The notes under the pieces: generated by a model
Databases searched by the model: none
What the model was told of the DNA's origin: nothing
The model's input: the letters and a program-made list of their open reading frames with translations, nothing else
DNA from: Rubrivirga litoralis
GTDB taxonomy: Bacteria > Bacteroidota > Rhodothermia > Rhodothermales > Rubricoccaceae
NCBI RefSeq assembly: GCF_031846415.1
Contig: NZ_JAVRHT010000004.1
Location: forward strand, 71,111 to 135,110
Reading direction: 5' to 3'
Length of the DNA: 64,000 nucleotides
Program-made: the position numbers and the translations under genes
Shown: in pieces, positions 52,048 through 60,379 of the stretch
Layout: each line of letters begins with the position of its first letter
Position numbering within the stretch: position 1 is the stretch's first letter

Positions 52048-52794
52048 GTGTCCGACGCCGCCCCGCCCGACCCCGCCGCCGCCAAGCGCGCCGCCGGCCT
52101 CGCCGCCGCCGCCCTCGTCGAGGACGGGATGCGGCTGGGGCTGGGGACCGGCTCCACGACCGCGTTTGCGATTGAGGCCATCGGCCGCCGCGTCCGCGAC
52201 GAGGGGCTGGACGTGGCCGGCGTGCCCACGTCCTACGACGCCGAGCGGCTGGCACGTGCCCACGGCGTCCCGCTCCTCGCCCTCGCCGACCTCGATCTCG
52301 ATACGCTTCCAACGGCCCAGGCCGGGCTCGACCTCGCCCTCGACGGGGCCGACGAGGTGAGCCCGGCCGCCGCCCTCATCAAGGGGCGGGGCGGCGCGCA
52401 CGTCCGCGAGAAAGTGGTGGCCGCGCTCGCCGCCCGGTTCGTGGTCCTCGTGGACCCGTCCAAGGAGGTCGAGCGGTTGGGAACGACGGCACCGGTCCCC
52501 GTCGAGGTGCTCCCGTTCGCCGAGCCGGCCGTCCTGCGCGCGCTGCGTGGGCTGGGCGCCGAGCCCGCGCTGCGGATGGGCGAGCGGAAGGACGGCCCCG
52601 TCGTGACCGACCAAGGCCTGTGGATCGTCGACGCCCGGTTCCCCGGCATCGACGACCCGGCCGCGCTCGGCGCCGCCATCGGCTCCGTCCCCGGCGTCCT
52701 CGGCCACGGCCTCTTCGTCGGCATGGCGACCGACGTGCTCGTGGGCGAGGCGGAGGGCGGCGTCCGTCACCGGGTGCACCAGCGAGGGCGCTGA
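52048..52794 (+). CDS. rpiA: Ribose-5-phosphate isomerase A
   Basis: 248 residues. Interconverts ribose-5- and ribulose-5-phosphate in the pentose phosphate path. Motifs: GLGTGSTTAFAIEAIG, LDGADEVSP (catalytic Asp) and IKGRGGAHVREK (catalytic Glu, Lys). The last is usually KGGGGA; here it is encoded by a GC-box copy, so a Gly has become Arg. GTG start directly precedes the conserved N-terminal helix. The gene is single and converges on tonB. Confidence 0.95.
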   Translation: MSDAAPPDPAAAKRAAGLAAAALVEDGMRLGLGTGSTTAFAIEAIGRRVRDEGLDVAGVPTSYDAERLARAHGVPLLALADLDLDTLPTAQAGLDLALDGADEVSPAAALIKGRGGAHVREKVVAALAARFVVLVDPSKEVERLGTTAPVPVEVLPFAEPAVLRALRGLGAEPALRMGERKDGPVVTDQGLWIVDARFPGIDDPAALGAAIGSVPGVLGHGLFVGMATDVLVGEAEGGVRHRVHQRGR

Positions 52795-52829
52795 CGGGCC
52801 GCCCCGCTCGGGCGAGCCACCAACGCAGA

Positions 52830-52860
52830 CCGCCCCGCCCGTGTGGTACGGGCGGGGCGG
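52830..52860. terminator. GC-box hairpin between rpiA and tonB
   Basis: CCGCCCCGCCCGT, loop GTGGT, ACGGGCGGGGCGG: a perfect 13-bp stem between two convergent genes, no T run. Confidence 0.5.
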
Positions 52861-52885
52861 CGAGAAACCTGCGGGGCGTGTGCGC

Positions 52886-53602
52886 CTAGCGGAGGCGGAA
52901 CGTCACCGGCACGGCGAACCGGACCTTGACGGGGCGGCCGCGCTGCTGACCCGGCTTGAACTTGCTGTCGCGGACGGCCTTCAGCGCCGCCTCGGCGAGC
53001 AGGTCGTTCGGCGAGCGGAGCACGACGGGGTCGACGACGTTGCCGCGCTCGTCGACCACGAACTGGACGACGACCTGGCCCTCGACGCCGGCCCGGCGGG
53101 CGAACTCGGGGTACTCGACCCGGCTCTGGAGGTCGGCGAGACCGCCGATCAGCTCCGGCTGCACCTCGGCGACCTCGAAGATCTCCGGCTCCGTGGGCTC
53201 GGGCTCCGGCGGCGGCGGCGGCGGCGGGGCGGCGGTCGGCGGGGGCGGCGGGGCGGCCTTCGGCGGCGGCGGCGGCGTCCTCGGCGGCGGCGGCGGGGCC
53301 TCGTTGAGGTCGAGGTCGATCTCCTCGATCACGTCGTCCTCGACCTCGACCTCGTCGGGCACCTCCTGCGGCGGGGGCGGGGCGGGCGGCGGCGGCGGCG
53401 GCGGGACGTACTCCTGCGTCGGGGGGATCTCCTCGAGCTCGATCACCTCGGTCTGGTCGGAGTACACCTGGACGTCGTCGCCCTCGGGGAGGCTGACGGT
53501 AAAGGCCAGGATCGTGAGGCCGAGCGAGAGCAGGAGCCCGATCTGGAGGTAGATCGGGTACTTCCGCTTGAGGTCGGCGGACGGTTCTTTGTAGAGGGCC
53601 AT
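52886..53602 (-). CDS. tonB: Energy transducer TonB
   Basis: 238 residues. After a short cytosolic end, one membrane helix (YLQIGLLLSLGLTILAFTV, about residues 17-36), then a proline-rich periplasmic linker (repeated PPPPP and a DEVEVEDDVIEEIDLDL acidic stretch), then the TonB C-terminal domain: YPEFARRAGVEGQVVVQFVVDERGNVVDPVVL and a final VKVRFAVPVTFRL. It passes proton-motive energy to outer-membrane receptors. No exbB/exbD in the window. The ATG before ALYKEPS is preferred to an upstream one because of the promoter box position. Confidence 0.93.
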   Translation of the reverse strand: MALYKEPSADLKRKYPIYLQIGLLLSLGLTILAFTVSLPEGDDVQVYSDQTEVIELEEIPPTQEYVPPPPPPPAPPPPQEVPDEVEVEDDVIEEIDLDLNEAPPPPPRTPPPPPKAAPPPPPTAAPPPPPPPEPEPTEPEIFEVAEVQPELIGGLADLQSRVEYPEFARRAGVEGQVVVQFVVDERGNVVDPVVLRSPNDLLAEAALKAVRDSKFKPGQQRGRPVKVRFAVPVTFRLR

Positions 53603-53643
53603 GGCAAAGGGGAGAAGGGGCGGCCGGGCGCGCGCCTCGCCGG

Positions 53644-53651
53644 GTAAAGTA
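53644..53651 (-). promoter_or_regulatory. Putative -7 element (TACTTTAC) for tonB
   Basis: It reads TACTTTAC on the minus strand, 41 nt upstream of the tonB start. Confidence 0.3.
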
Positions 53652-53865
53652 GGGACGGACGGCGCGGGTGGCACGGGCCGCCCCACAAATCAGACGGCGC
53701 GGCGCCCGCATACCCTGTAGACACGCCCGCCCCGCCGGCGTTGCTCTACCCGTGGCACGCGGAGTGTGAACGGGTGGAGGAGGAGGAGTCGTGTGCAGAC
53801 GGCGCCGCCCCGCCCGTACGGGCTCCAGGTGCGGGCGGGGCGGCAGGCGAACGCCACGGGCGTGG

Positions 53866-54243
53866 CTACTCCATCGGCACGCCCGCCCGCGCGAGCGCGC
53901 TCACCCCGCCCGCGTTCACGACGCGCGCGAACCCGAGGTCCTCCAGGATCCTCGCTGCCCTCCCGCTCCGTGTGCCCGACGCGCAGTAGACGTAGACCGT
54001 CTGGTCGCGGTCGAGCCCGGCGACGCGGTCGCGGAAGCCGGGTGCGAGGACGTCGACGTTCTGGGCGCCGCGGACGCGGCCGCCCGCGTACTCGTCGGGA
54101 CGGCGGACGTCGAGGAACGTGGCGCCAGCGCGGGCGGCGGCGGCGACCTCAGCCGGCTCCGCCCGCCCGCCGCCGCCGGTAAACCACCGGAACGCGACGA
54201 CGAGGGCGACGACGAGAAACGCGACGGCGGCAAGACGGAGCAT
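53866..54243 (-). CDS. Rhodanese-like domain protein, membrane-anchored
   Basis: 125 residues: an N-terminal membrane anchor (LRLAAVAFLVVALVVAFRWF), then one rhodanese domain with FLDVRRPDEYAGGRVRGAQNVD and the active-site loop YCASGTRSGRAA, whose Cys would carry the persulfide. Probably faces the periplasm. It lies 24 bp after the OsmC gene on the same strand, so the pair may form a small sulfur/redox operon. Confidence 0.88.
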   Translation of the reverse strand: MLRLAAVAFLVVALVVAFRWFTGGGGRAEPAEVAAAARAGATFLDVRRPDEYAGGRVRGAQNVDVLAPGFRDRVAGLDRDQTVYVYCASGTRSGRAARILEDLGFARVVNAGGVSALARAGVPME

Positions 54244-54267
54244 GGCGGGGCGGGGCGGGGCGCCTGG

Positions 54268-54702
54268 TTACGACTGGAGCGTTGCGTCGAGCGAGATCTC
54301 GGCGGCGCGGAGCACCTTCGAGAGCGGGCAGTTTTCTTTGGCGTCGTCCGCGATCCGCTGGAACTCGTCGTCTGAGACGCCGGGGACGGTCGCCGTAAGC
54401 GTGAGGTGGATCGTGTCGATCTCGAACCCGCCCTCGACCTGCCGGACGTGGACCTCCGCCGTCGTGTCGGCCGACTGCGGCGGGTGGCCGGCCTCGGAGA
54501 GTGCGTGGGAGACGGCCATCGTGAAGCACCCGGCGTGGGCGGCGCCGAGGAGCTCCTCGGGGTTCGTCCCCGCCGTGCTGTCGCCGAACCGGGTGTCGAA
54601 GGAGTACGGGACCTCGTCGAGCGCGGACGTCTCGGTCGAGAGCGACCCGGAGCCGTCGGAGAGCGAGCCGGACCAGTGGGCGCGTGCGGAGCGGGTGGGC
54701 AT
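54268..54702 (-). CDS. osmC: OsmC/Ohr family peroxidase
   Basis: 144 residues of OsmC type: ARAHWSGSLSDGSGSLS, TNPEELLGAAHAGCFTMAVSHAL (first redox Cys) and AKENCPLSKVL (second Cys). The family reduces organic hydroperoxides with thiols. The opening and length fit OsmC rather than Ohr. It is first of a two-gene unit with the rhodanese. Confidence 0.92.
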   Translation of the reverse strand: MPTRSARAHWSGSLSDGSGSLSTETSALDEVPYSFDTRFGDSTAGTNPEELLGAAHAGCFTMAVSHALSEAGHPPQSADTTAEVHVRQVEGGFEIDTIHLTLTATVPGVSDDEFQRIADDAKENCPLSKVLRAAEISLDATLQS

Positions 54703-54867
54703 GGGGGCGGGGTGGGGTGGGAGGGGAGCCTCCGTACTGGCGCCGGCCAGAGCGGGTTCACGCAGACGGCGTGGACCGTCCGTCTCCTTAACTTCCGGTT
54801 CTGAGGAACGGGGGGGGCCGTGAGCGCTTATAACGTGTCCCCTCTACACAACCTCCCCCCCTTCAGA

Positions 54868-55416
54868 ATGGCATACTCAGACGACCGCCCGCTCGTGACC
54901 GGCACCTTCCGCGATTCCAAGAGCGCGGACCAGGCCTACGACCACTTCCGCCAGCGCGGCTACACCGACGATGACATCCACGTCATCATGTCGGAGGACA
55001 CGAAGGAGCGCTACTACGACCGCAACCCGGACGAGGTCAAGATCGAGCAGGGCTCGAAGGCCATGGAGGGGGCCGGTGCAGGCGCGGCCATCGGCGGCAC
55101 GACCGGCGGCATCATCGGCGCGATCGCCGGTGTCGGCGGCGCCGTCATCCTCCCGGGCATCGGGGCCGTGGCGGGTCCGCTCGCCGGCGCGCTCGCTGGC
55201 GCTGGTGCGGGCGGGGCGGCGGGCAGCCTCGTCGGCGCGCTCGTCGGCGCTGGCATCCCCGAGGACCAGGCCAAGGTGTACGAGAACGACGTAAACGAGG
55301 GCGGGATCGTCCTCGGCGTCCACCCGCGCGACAAGGACGACTACAACTACGTCACGGAGCGCTACAACGAGTACGGGGCCAACAACGTCTACGGCGGCCG
55401 CAACGCGGCAGGCTAG
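54868..55416 (+). CDS. General-stress-type (YflT-like) protein with glycine-zipper region
   Basis: 182 residues. The start (VTGTFRDSKSADQAYDHFRQRGYTDDDIHVIMSEDT) is like the YflT/general-stress 17M N-terminal fold. Residues about 65-135 are a Gly/Ala-rich hydrophobic stretch (AGAGAAIGGTTGGIIGAIAG, then AGPLAGALAGAGAGGAAGS) resembling a glycine zipper that could insert in membranes. The end returns to the soluble fold (NEGGIVLGVHPRDKDD ... YNYVTERYN). Probable stress protein. A strong terminator follows. The ATG after a C-run is used; an earlier in-frame GTG is weaker. Confidence 0.78.
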   Translation: MAYSDDRPLVTGTFRDSKSADQAYDHFRQRGYTDDDIHVIMSEDTKERYYDRNPDEVKIEQGSKAMEGAGAGAAIGGTTGGIIGAIAGVGGAVILPGIGAVAGPLAGALAGAGAGGAAGSLVGALVGAGIPEDQAKVYENDVNEGGIVLGVHPRDKDDYNYVTERYNEYGANNVYGGRNAAG

Positions 55417-55439
55417 ACGGGACAGCCGTACGGCACTCT

Positions 55440-55471
55440 GGGGAGGTGGAGCGATCCACCTCCCCTTTTTT
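55440..55471 (+). terminator. Rho-independent terminator of the stress-protein gene
   Basis: GGGGAGGTGGA, loop GCGA, TCCACCTCCCC (11-bp perfect stem), then six T, 23 bp after the stop. Confidence 0.95.
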
Positions 55472-55584
55472 GTGCCCAAGCCGCTCGTTCAGCCGACCCC
55501 GCCGGTCCGTAGGGCGGGGTGGGGAGCGCCGCCCCGCCCCGCCCCTTGCGACCCGCGGGCGGGGCGGGAACGTTGTCCACCGGC

Positions 55585-56229
55585 CTACTGCCACCGTTCG
55601 ACGGCTTCGCGGAACCGGGCGGCGGCGGCCTCCACGTCCGGCGCCGTCGTCACGGCCGTCATCACGGCGACGCCCCAGGCGCCGGCGTCCAGGCACGGCC
55701 CGACGCGCTCGGGCGTGACGCCGGCGATCGCGATGACCGGGATGCGGACGGCCGCCGCCGCGCGTGCGAGTCCGTCCAGTCCTTTTACGCTGGCCGGGTT
55801 CGCCTTGGAGCCCGTCGGGAAGACCGGCCCGAAGCCGACGTAGCTCGCCCCAGCGGCTTCGGCCGCGCGCGCGGCCTCGGCCGTCGTCGCCGTGGCCCCG
55901 ATGAGGCCGCCGCCCCGCCCGTCGAGGACGGCGCGGGCGTCGGCGACGGGGAGGTCGAGCGCGCCCAGGTGGACGCCGGCGGCGCCGGCCGCGAGCGCGA
56001 GGTCGAGGTGGTCGTCCACGAGGCACGGGACGCCCGCGGCCCGGCACGCGGCGACGGTCGGGAGGAGGCCCGCGAGGCGGTCCCGCGTCGTCCCCGTCTT
56101 GTGGCGGAACTGGACCGTCTCCGCCCCGCCCGCCGCGGCCTGCCGGGCGAGCTCGGCGTGGGACCACCGCTGCTGGAAGTGGAAGTCCGTGAGGACGTGG
56201 AGGCGGCCGACGGGCGGGGTGGGGGTCAT
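55585..56229 (-). CDS. thiE: Thiamine-phosphate synthase
   Basis: 214 residues, TIM-barrel. Joins HMP pyrophosphate and thiazole phosphate to thiamine phosphate. Seen: LHVLTDFHF, QFRHKTGTTRDRL, LVDDHLDLALAAGAAGVHLG, YVGFGPVFPTGSKANP (pyrophosphate-binding loop) and VIAIAGVTPERV. The usual QLRxK and IGGI are QFRHK and IAGV here, still plausible. No other thi genes and no TPP riboswitch-like sequence are near. Confidence 0.9.
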   Translation of the reverse strand: MTPTPPVGRLHVLTDFHFQQRWSHAELARQAAAGGAETVQFRHKTGTTRDRLAGLLPTVAACRAAGVPCLVDDHLDLALAAGAAGVHLGALDLPVADARAVLDGRGGGLIGATATTAEAARAAEAAGASYVGFGPVFPTGSKANPASVKGLDGLARAAAAVRIPVIAIAGVTPERVGPCLDAGAWGVAVMTAVTTAPDVEAAAARFREAVERWQ

Positions 56230-56315
56230 CGGGTCAAGATCGCGTGCCCTCCGCCGTCCAGGGCGGCCGCCCCGCCCGCGGCGGGTGTATCTAGCGGACC
56301 GCTCCTCTGACGCCT

Positions 56316-56699
56316 ATGCCCCAGCCGCTCCGCGTGCTCGTCGTCGACGACGAGACCGACGTCCAGTTTCTGTTCACGCAGAAGTTCCGGCGCGAGGTGC
56401 GCCAGGGGCTCCTCGAGCTCGTGTTCGCCGAGAGCGGCGAGGAGGCCCTGGAGAAGCTCCGGGGCGGGGAGGCCGCCGACGTCGTCGTCCTGCTCTCGGA
56501 CATCAACATGCCGGGGATGAGCGGGCTCGACCTGCTCGCCGAAGTCCAGGGCGAGTTCCCCGACCTCGACGTCTACATGGTCACGGCCTACGACGACGGC
56601 GAGCTCAAGACGACGGCGCTCCAGGGCGGCGCGCGGGGCTACCTCACCAAGCCCATCGACTTTTCGACGCTGAAGGAGGAGGTGTTCGGGATCGAGTAA
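56316..56699 (+). CDS. Stand-alone response regulator receiver protein
   Basis: 127 residues, only a CheY-like receiver domain: LVVDDETDVQFLF (acidic pair), phospho-acceptor Asp in LLSDINMPGMSGLDL, MVTAYDDGE (switch Thr) and YLTKPIDF (Lys). There is no output domain, so it acts by protein contact. The opening is like two-component proteins of the adenylate/guanylate-cyclase-linked type. No kinase is adjacent. Confidence 0.9.
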   Translation: MPQPLRVLVVDDETDVQFLFTQKFRREVRQGLLELVFAESGEEALEKLRGGEAADVVVLLSDINMPGMSGLDLLAEVQGEFPDLDVYMVTAYDDGELKTTALQGGARGYLTKPIDFSTLKEEVFGIE

Positions 56700-56782
56700 C
56701 GAGCCGGCGGGCGGGGTGGAGGGGGCGGGCGGTGCGGCCTAGCCCCCGGCGCTCCTCGACCCCGACCTGCTGACGTACCGGC

Positions 56783-57691
56783 ATGCTGTTTCTCGCCCTC
56801 GCGGTCGCCTGTAGCCTCTCGATCGCCGTCCTGCTCAAGGTGGCCGAGCGGCGCGACCTCGACCGGACCGCGCTCCTGACGGCCAACTACGCGGCCGCCG
56901 CGGCGCTCGCGCTCGGCCTCCAGGGCGCCGCCCCGCCCGCGGCGCTGACGGCCGGGCTGGTTGGGCTCGGCGTGGTGCAGGGCGTGCTCTTTATCGCCGG
57001 GTTCTGGTTGTTCTCGCGGGCCATCCGCGACGCCGGCATGGGGCTCGCGGCGGGCGTCATGCGGCTGTCGGTCGTCGTCCCGTTTGTCGCGTCGTGGCTC
57101 GTGTGGGGCGAGGTGCCCCGCCCGCTCCAGCTCGTCGGGCTCGCGCTCTCGGGCGGGGCGTTCTTCCTCGTCGCCCGCCCCGCCGCCGAGCCGCCGGGAA
57201 AACTCGGCCCGCCCGCCCCGCCCGACGCGGACACTGGCCGCCCCGCCCCGCCCGCAGAGCGGATGGGGGCCGTCGCCGTGCTCGGTCTCCTGTTCGCGGC
57301 GGGCGGGGTGGTCGACGTCAACATGAAGCTGTTCCAGGAGTCGTTCGCCGGGCGCGTCGCGCCGGCCACGTTCCTGCTGTTCGTGTTCGGCGTGGCCTTC
57401 GCCGTCGGGCTCTCGGTCGTCGTGTGGACCGGCGTGCGGGCGGGGCGGTGGCCGCGCGGCGAGGTCCTGGGCTGGGGCGCCGTCTTGGGCATCGTGAACT
57501 ACGGGTCGGCCGAGTTCCTGCTCCGCGCGCTCGACCAGCTGCCGGGGCCGGTCGCGTTCCCGGCCAACAGCGTGGCGATCGTGTTCGGGGCCGCCCTCAT
57601 CGGCCGGTTCCTGTGGCACGAGCGGCTGTCGGCGGCCAACGTGGCCGGCATCGCCCTCGCCGGCGTGGCCCTCGTCCTGCTCGCGGGCTAG
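56783..57691 (+). CDS. DMT-superfamily (EamA-like) transporter
   Basis: 302 residues with about ten membrane helices, built as two halves split by a Pro-rich loop (PPGKLGPPAPPDAD, encoded by GC boxes). Helix 1 LFLALAVACSLSIAVLLKVAE is followed by typical EamA-like traits such as FWLFSRAIRDAGMGLAAGVMRLSVVVPF and, near the end, NSVAIVFGAALIGRFLWHERLSAANVAGIALAGVAL. By family a metabolite or drug exporter; the substrate is unknown. Confidence 0.85.
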   Translation: MLFLALAVACSLSIAVLLKVAERRDLDRTALLTANYAAAAALALGLQGAAPPAALTAGLVGLGVVQGVLFIAGFWLFSRAIRDAGMGLAAGVMRLSVVVPFVASWLVWGEVPRPLQLVGLALSGGAFFLVARPAAEPPGKLGPPAPPDADTGRPAPPAERMGAVAVLGLLFAAGGVVDVNMKLFQESFAGRVAPATFLLFVFGVAFAVGLSVVVWTGVRAGRWPRGEVLGWGAVLGIVNYGSAEFLLRALDQLPGPVAFPANSVAIVFGAALIGRFLWHERLSAANVAGIALAGVALVLLAG

Positions 57692-57813
57692 GGCGGGGTG
57701 GAGGAGAAGGGGCGGGGATGAGAAGAGGCGGGGGCGTGCTTCCTCCGTTCCTCTTCTCCTCGCCCCGCCCCGCCCGCGCGAACCCGGCCGCCGCGCCCTT
57801 CGTACGCCGCGCC

Positions 57814-58551
57814 ATGCCCACCGACCCCGCCGCCCCGCCCGCCCGCCGCCGCCTCGCCGGGTTTGTGCTGGGCCTCGTGATCGCGGCGCTCGTCGCCGTC
57901 GTCGTGGCCCTCGGCGTCGCGCTCGGGCGGGGCGGGGGGATCGACGAGGAAGAGGTCGAGTCGGCCATGCTGTCGACGCTCCAGTCCGAGGCGTCCGAGG
58001 AGTTCCTGGTCACCGGCCGGCTCACGTCGAGCCTGTCGGGGTCAAGCGCGCGGCGGTGGAGGGTCCGCCTGCTCGACATCGAGACCGGGCGGGCCGAGGT
58101 CGGCATCCGCGTGCCGGCGACGATGACGTACGGGTTCTCGCTGACCGACCTCCGGCCCGGCGACATCGACTTCCAGGAGGGCGGGGTGGTCGAGGTCCGG
58201 CTCCCGCCGCTCTCCGTGTTCTCAGTCGAGCCCGAACTCGAGGAGGCCAGCGTCGACATCGACCTGAGCGGGCAGGCCCGGCTCACGCCGTCGCTCACCG
58301 AGCGGACGCTTGAGCAGACGCTCCGGCGCGTCCGCCCCGCCCTCCGCGAGCAGGCCGAGGGCCACCTGCAGACGTCGGACCAGCCGGCGCTGAACACGGC
58401 CCGGACGCTCTCGCGCATGCTCTCGACGCCGCTCGAAGCGGCCGGCGTCGACGTCGCCGGCGTCCGCTTCCGGTTCGTCGTCGCGCCGGGCGACACGCTC
58501 GACGTGTCCGGCGAAGGCCAGCGGCGGGCGGTGCCCGCCGAGACGCGATGA
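57814..58551 (+). CDS. DUF4230-like membrane-anchored protein
   Basis: 245 residues: one N-terminal membrane helix (LAGFVLGLVIAALVAVVVALGVAL), then a periplasmic domain with EEFLVTGRLTSSLSG, GRAEVGIRVPATMTYGFSLTDLRPGDIDFQEGG and LPPLSVFSVEPELEEASVDID, and a helical end (EQAEGHLQTSDQPALNTARTL). This pattern is that of DUF4230, a family of unknown role. Its TGA overlaps the ATG of the next gene (ATGA), so the two are translationally coupled. Confidence 0.75.
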   Translation: MPTDPAAPPARRRLAGFVLGLVIAALVAVVVALGVALGRGGGIDEEEVESAMLSTLQSEASEEFLVTGRLTSSLSGSSARRWRVRLLDIETGRAEVGIRVPATMTYGFSLTDLRPGDIDFQEGGVVEVRLPPLSVFSVEPELEEASVDIDLSGQARLTPSLTERTLEQTLRRVRPALREQAEGHLQTSDQPALNTARTLSRMLSTPLEAAGVDVAGVRFRFVVAPGDTLDVSGEGQRRAVPAETR

Positions 58552-59207
58552 GGTGGCCGTGGTCCCGCCGCGCCGGCTCGCGGCCCGCCCGTGAGGTGCC
58601 GGCTTACGTCGACACGCCCGGCGGCATCGTCGCCGCCGACGGCACGCGGTTCCACACGACCGAGCCGCTCCTGCGCGAGTACGCGGGCGGGGTGATCGAC
58701 GCCGTCGGCCTCGACGTGCTCGTGCGGCGGACGGGCGTGTGGCTGCGGTCGCCGCAGACGCTGGCCGTGTGGGTGCTCCCGGCGCTGCTCGCCGTCGTGC
58801 CGTGGTGGTTCGCGCTCTCGCTCGCGCTCGCCCTCTACGCCTCGTGGACCGTCGCGGCCCCGGGCCTCGTCTTTCCTGGGCTCGCGCGCGCGGCGGCCGT
58901 GCTGGAGCACCCCGTCGTGCAGGGGCTCGTCTACGTGGGCGCCCTCAGCGCGTTCGCCGCCGCGGGCCACTTTGCCGCCGTGTGGACCGGCGTAGCCGGG
59001 TTCGTCGCGCTCCGGCTGGGGCTCGTGGGCGCCGCTGTCCGCCCCGCCCTCGCCGGCGTCGTGGACGCGCTCTACCCGCTGCCGCCGGCCGACCAGACGC
59101 TCCGCGCGTTCATCATCCGCGAGGGGCTCCGCCGCGGCGTGACGCTGCCGGGCATCGGCGAGGTCGAGCGCCGGGTCCGCAACTTCTGGGGCCGCGGGGA
59201 AGACTAA
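58548..59207 (+). CDS. Hypothetical membrane protein coupled to DUF4230 gene
   Basis: 219 residues; family not recognised. About four hydrophobic segments (WVLPALLAVVPWWFALSLALALYAS, LVYVGALSAFAAAGHFAAVW, GFVALRLGLVGAAV and others) between a basic N-terminus (WPWSRRAGSRPARE) and a soluble C-terminal end with GVTLPGIGEVERRVRNFWG. Start overlaps the previous stop by 4 bp, so the two products probably work together in the inner membrane. Confidence 0.65.
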   Translation: MRWPWSRRAGSRPAREVPAYVDTPGGIVAADGTRFHTTEPLLREYAGGVIDAVGLDVLVRRTGVWLRSPQTLAVWVLPALLAVVPWWFALSLALALYASWTVAAPGLVFPGLARAAAVLEHPVVQGLVYVGALSAFAAAGHFAAVWTGVAGFVALRLGLVGAAVRPALAGVVDALYPLPPADQTLRAFIIREGLRRGVTLPGIGEVERRVRNFWGRGED

Positions 59208-59320
59208 CGGCCGGCGGCGCGGGCGGGGTGGCGCGAAGCGGCGTCTCGAAGCGGCCCGGGCGCCGCCCCGCCCGCGGCTGTCTTCGCCCCCGCTTCGCTG
59301 CGTGCGGGGGCGGGGCGGGG

Positions 59321-59328
59321 TAACTTCG
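59321..59328 (+). promoter_or_regulatory. Putative -7 element (TAACTTCG) for the rpsF operon
   Basis: TAACTTCG lies 84 nt before the rpsF ATG, leaving a leader that also holds a CTTTTGTATCCC segment. Confidence 0.35.
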
Positions 59329-59412
59329 CCCCTCGCCCTGCCCACGGCGCGTTCCGGGGAGACATCCCGGCCCGGCGCGGGCATACACCTTTTGTATCCC
59401 ACAGGGACCCCT

Positions 59413-59787
59413 ATGGCAGACGACGCCTCCAGCGCCAACGCGGCGCCCATGTACGAGTTGATGTACGTCATCAACCCGGTCCTCAACGAGGAGCAGACGA
59501 AGGACATCGTCCAGCGCGTGACGGCCTACCTCTCCGACAACGGCGCCGTCGTGGCCGGCGTCGACGAGCGCGGGAGCCAGCGGCTGGCGTACCCCATCGA
59601 GAAAAAGCGGAACGGCTACTACGTCGTCGTCTACTTCCGCCTCGCCGACGGCACCGCGCTCCCCAAGGTCGACCGCGCGCTCCGGATCAACGACGACATC
59701 ATGCGCCACCTCGTGCTCCGCTACGACGCGAAGATGGAGCGGTACTACAACGAGCAGAAGGGCGGCGCCGTGGCCGCCGCCGCCTAG
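59413..59787 (+). CDS. rpsF: 30S ribosomal protein S6
   Basis: 124 residues. Typical S6 motifs: YELMYVINPVLNEEQ, VAGVDERGSQRLAYPIEKKRNGYYVVVYF and ALRINDDIMRHLVLR. The N-terminus adds MADDASSANAAPM before the core; the second Met is another possible start, but the first has better spacing. First of rpsF-rpsR-rplI; the usual ssb between S6 and S18 is missing. Confidence 0.96.
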   Translation: MADDASSANAAPMYELMYVINPVLNEEQTKDIVQRVTAYLSDNGAVVAGVDERGSQRLAYPIEKKRNGYYVVVYFRLADGTALPKVDRALRINDDIMRHLVLRYDAKMERYYNEQKGGAVAAAA

Positions 59788-59799
59788 CCCCCTACCGAC

Positions 59800-60321
59800 A
59801 TGGCAGACGACCAGACGAACGCCGCCGACGGCGCCCCCGCGACCGACGGCAACCCCGCGCAGGACCCCGCGACCGGCGGCGCCCCCGCCGTCGAGACCAC
59901 GCAGCTCCCCGAGACCGAGGTGAGCACGGCCCTCGAGGGCGCCTCCGTGCCGACCTCGGCCGAGGAGCCCACGGCCGTCGAGCAGGCGGCCCAGCAGATG
60001 GGCGCCGAGCCGGCGCCGCGCGCCGTCTCGCCCGAGGTGGCCGCCCGCCTCGTGGCCGCCTCGAACCCCGACGACCTCCAGCGCATCGCCGCGCCGGGCT
60101 CCGAGGGGACCAAGATGGTGTGCCCGTTCAAGTCCGCCGGGATCGAGTACATCGACTACAAGGACACCGAGACCCTCAAGCGCTACGTGAACGAGCAGGG
60201 CAAGCTGCTCCCGCGCCGCATGACCGGCGTCTCGGCCAAGTTCCAGCGCCAGCTCACGACGGCCGTCAAGCGCGCCCGCATCGTCGCGCTGCTCCCGTTC
60301 GCCGCCGACAACGTCAAGTAG
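59800..60321 (+). CDS. rpsR: 30S ribosomal protein S18 with long N-terminal extension
   Basis: 173 residues. The S18 core starts near residue 105 (KMVCPFKSAGIEYIDYKDTETLKRY), with GKLLPRRMTGVSAKFQRQL and RARIVALLPF. The preceding 105 residues are acidic and Ala/Pro/Thr-rich, which is unusual since S18 is normally about 75-100 residues. The ATG lies 12 bp after rpsF and begins MADD as does S6; later in-frame ATGs exist (Met67, Met106), the last right before the core but with little room for the normal basic N-terminus. Confidence 0.92.
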   Translation: MADDQTNAADGAPATDGNPAQDPATGGAPAVETTQLPETEVSTALEGASVPTSAEEPTAVEQAAQQMGAEPAPRAVSPEVAARLVAASNPDDLQRIAAPGSEGTKMVCPFKSAGIEYIDYKDTETLKRYVNEQGKLLPRRMTGVSAKFQRQLTTAVKRARIVALLPFAADNVK

Positions 60322-60379
60322 CGGCGGGCGGGGCGGCCGACGAAACGCGCCGCCCCGCCCCCGCCAGCCTCCCCACCCC

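Noticed and set aside
56230..56315. TPP riboswitch before thiE
   Set aside because: The upstream region is too short and lacks CUGAGA-type conserved sequence.
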